Below are positions 63,556-64,000 of a stretch of 64,000 nt of DNA, piece after piece. The translations under genes were made by a program, and so were the position numbers. Each line of letters opens with the position of its first letter. Within the stretch, counting starts at the first letter, position 1. The stretch is taken from the NCBI GenBank assembly GCA_016124205.1, contig WGOD01000003.1:248001-312000 (forward strand), read 5' to 3'. The notes beneath the pieces are model-generated. The model did no database searches. It had not been told where the DNA came from and was given only the letters and a program-made list of their open reading frames with translations. The DNA is from Alphaproteobacteria bacterium (GTDB lineage Bacteria > Pseudomonadota > Alphaproteobacteria > Caulobacterales > Maricaulaceae).

Positions 63556-64000
63556 GCGCGGCCGAAGCCAATTTCGACGGCATCGTCGGCCCGACGCATA
63601 ATTATGGCGGGCTGTCTGAAGGCAATCTCGCGAGCGCGAAGAACCGCAATTTGACGAGTGAGCCGCGCGCCGGTGTGCTGCAGGGCCTCGCAAAGATGAA
63701 GCGTCTGCATGAGGCCGGACTGGTTCAGGGCTGGCTTCCGCCGCACGACCGTCCCTTCATTCCCTTCCTGCGGGCCGCCGGCTTTTCCGGATCGGACAAG
63801 CAAGTGCTCGAACGCGCCTGGAAGGCGACGCCGGATCTGGTGCGCAATGCCTATGCCGCCGCGCCGATGTGGGCGGCCAATGCCGCGACCGTGTCGCCGT
63901 CTGCCGAGACGGGCGACGGGCGGGTGCATTTCACGCCTGCGAATTTGCTGACGACGCTGCACCGGTCGCTGGAAGGCCCGCAGACGAAGCGTGCGCTCGA
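63552..64000 (+). CDS. astB: N-succinylarginine dihydrolase, 5' part
   Basis: The first 149 codons of AstB, which hydrolyses N-succinylarginine to N-succinylornithine with release of two ammonia and CO2. The start EANFDGIVGPTHNYGGLSEGNLAS is diagnostic; later stretches RAGVLQGLAKMKRLHEAG and MWAANAATVSPSAETGDGRVHF also match. GTG 63552 overlaps the astD stop. The gene runs off the right edge. Confidence 0.95.
   Translation, partial: MSAAEANFDGIVGPTHNYGGLSEGNLASAKNRNLTSEPRAGVLQGLAKMKRLHEAGLVQGWLPPHDRPFIPFLRAAGFSGSDKQVLERAWKATPDLVRNAYAAAPMWAANAATVSPSAETGDGRVHFTPANLLTTLHRSLEGPQTKRAL

Overview
The window is GC-rich chromosomal DNA from an alphaproteobacterium. It most resembles the Maricaulales/Hyphomonadaceae group related to Caulobacter, although this placement is inferred from gene content and not from a marker-gene search. 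Supporting signs are a GAAC-N7-GAAC SOS box of the alphaproteobacterial type, a near-consensus CtrA site, secreted TonB-C-terminal proteins, alphaproteobacterial dispersed palindromic repeats, and a compact succinyltransferase-type arginine catabolic cluster. Nearly every gene has a function or family; no prophage, insertion sequence, integrase or CRISPR array is visible.

Layout. 1-6.5 kb: the 3' end of valS, DUF3137 and DUF2975/HTH genes, xth, a degenerate EAL-like protein, a nitroreductase coupled to an A-type Fe-S carrier. 6.5-17.5 kb: dgt, then the overlapping SPOR-nagZ-scpA-scpB unit, a GIY-YIG gene embedded in dispersed repeats, tatABC, serS, surE, pcm and an NlpD-like lipoprotein. 17.6-24.7 kb: yajC-secD-secF, a PuuD-like membrane protein, sodB, an NDUFAF6-like protein and trmFO. 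24.8-33.2 kb: a poorly characterised envelope region with three secreted proteins (one with a TonB C-terminal domain), an ExoD protein, three related multi-pass membrane proteins and a CPBP protease. 33.2-49 kb: a membrane-bound LuxR-type regulator divergent from a cytochrome b561, uvrA divergent from ssb, gyrA, coaD, two cyclophilins, queA and tgt. 49.1-58.3 kb: tRNA-Lys, two tandem YadA-like surface proteins, a membrane dipeptidase and an OmpA-family porin-like protein with a 30-proline linker. 58.5-64 kb: a PLP enzyme, an M20 hydrolase, astA, astD and the start of astB.

The genes fall into short overlapping operons (ATGA or GTGA junctions) that serve chromosome segregation, Tat and Sec export, cell-wall remodelling, DNA repair, queuosine modification and arginine breakdown.

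The most unusual signals are these. (1) An 80-codon, about 48% GC in-frame insert lies in the catalytic domain of seryl-tRNA synthetase. (2) A GIY-YIG nuclease gene has its start at one copy of a dispersed palindrome and its last 14 codons plus stop inside another. (3) Shine-Dalgarno sequences are buried in hairpins ahead of both YadA-like genes, the ompA-like gene and the PuuD-like gene. (4) A tRNA-guanine transglycosylase lacks two of its three zinc cysteines. (5) An M20 hydrolase sits inside the ast cluster and could stand in for AstE.
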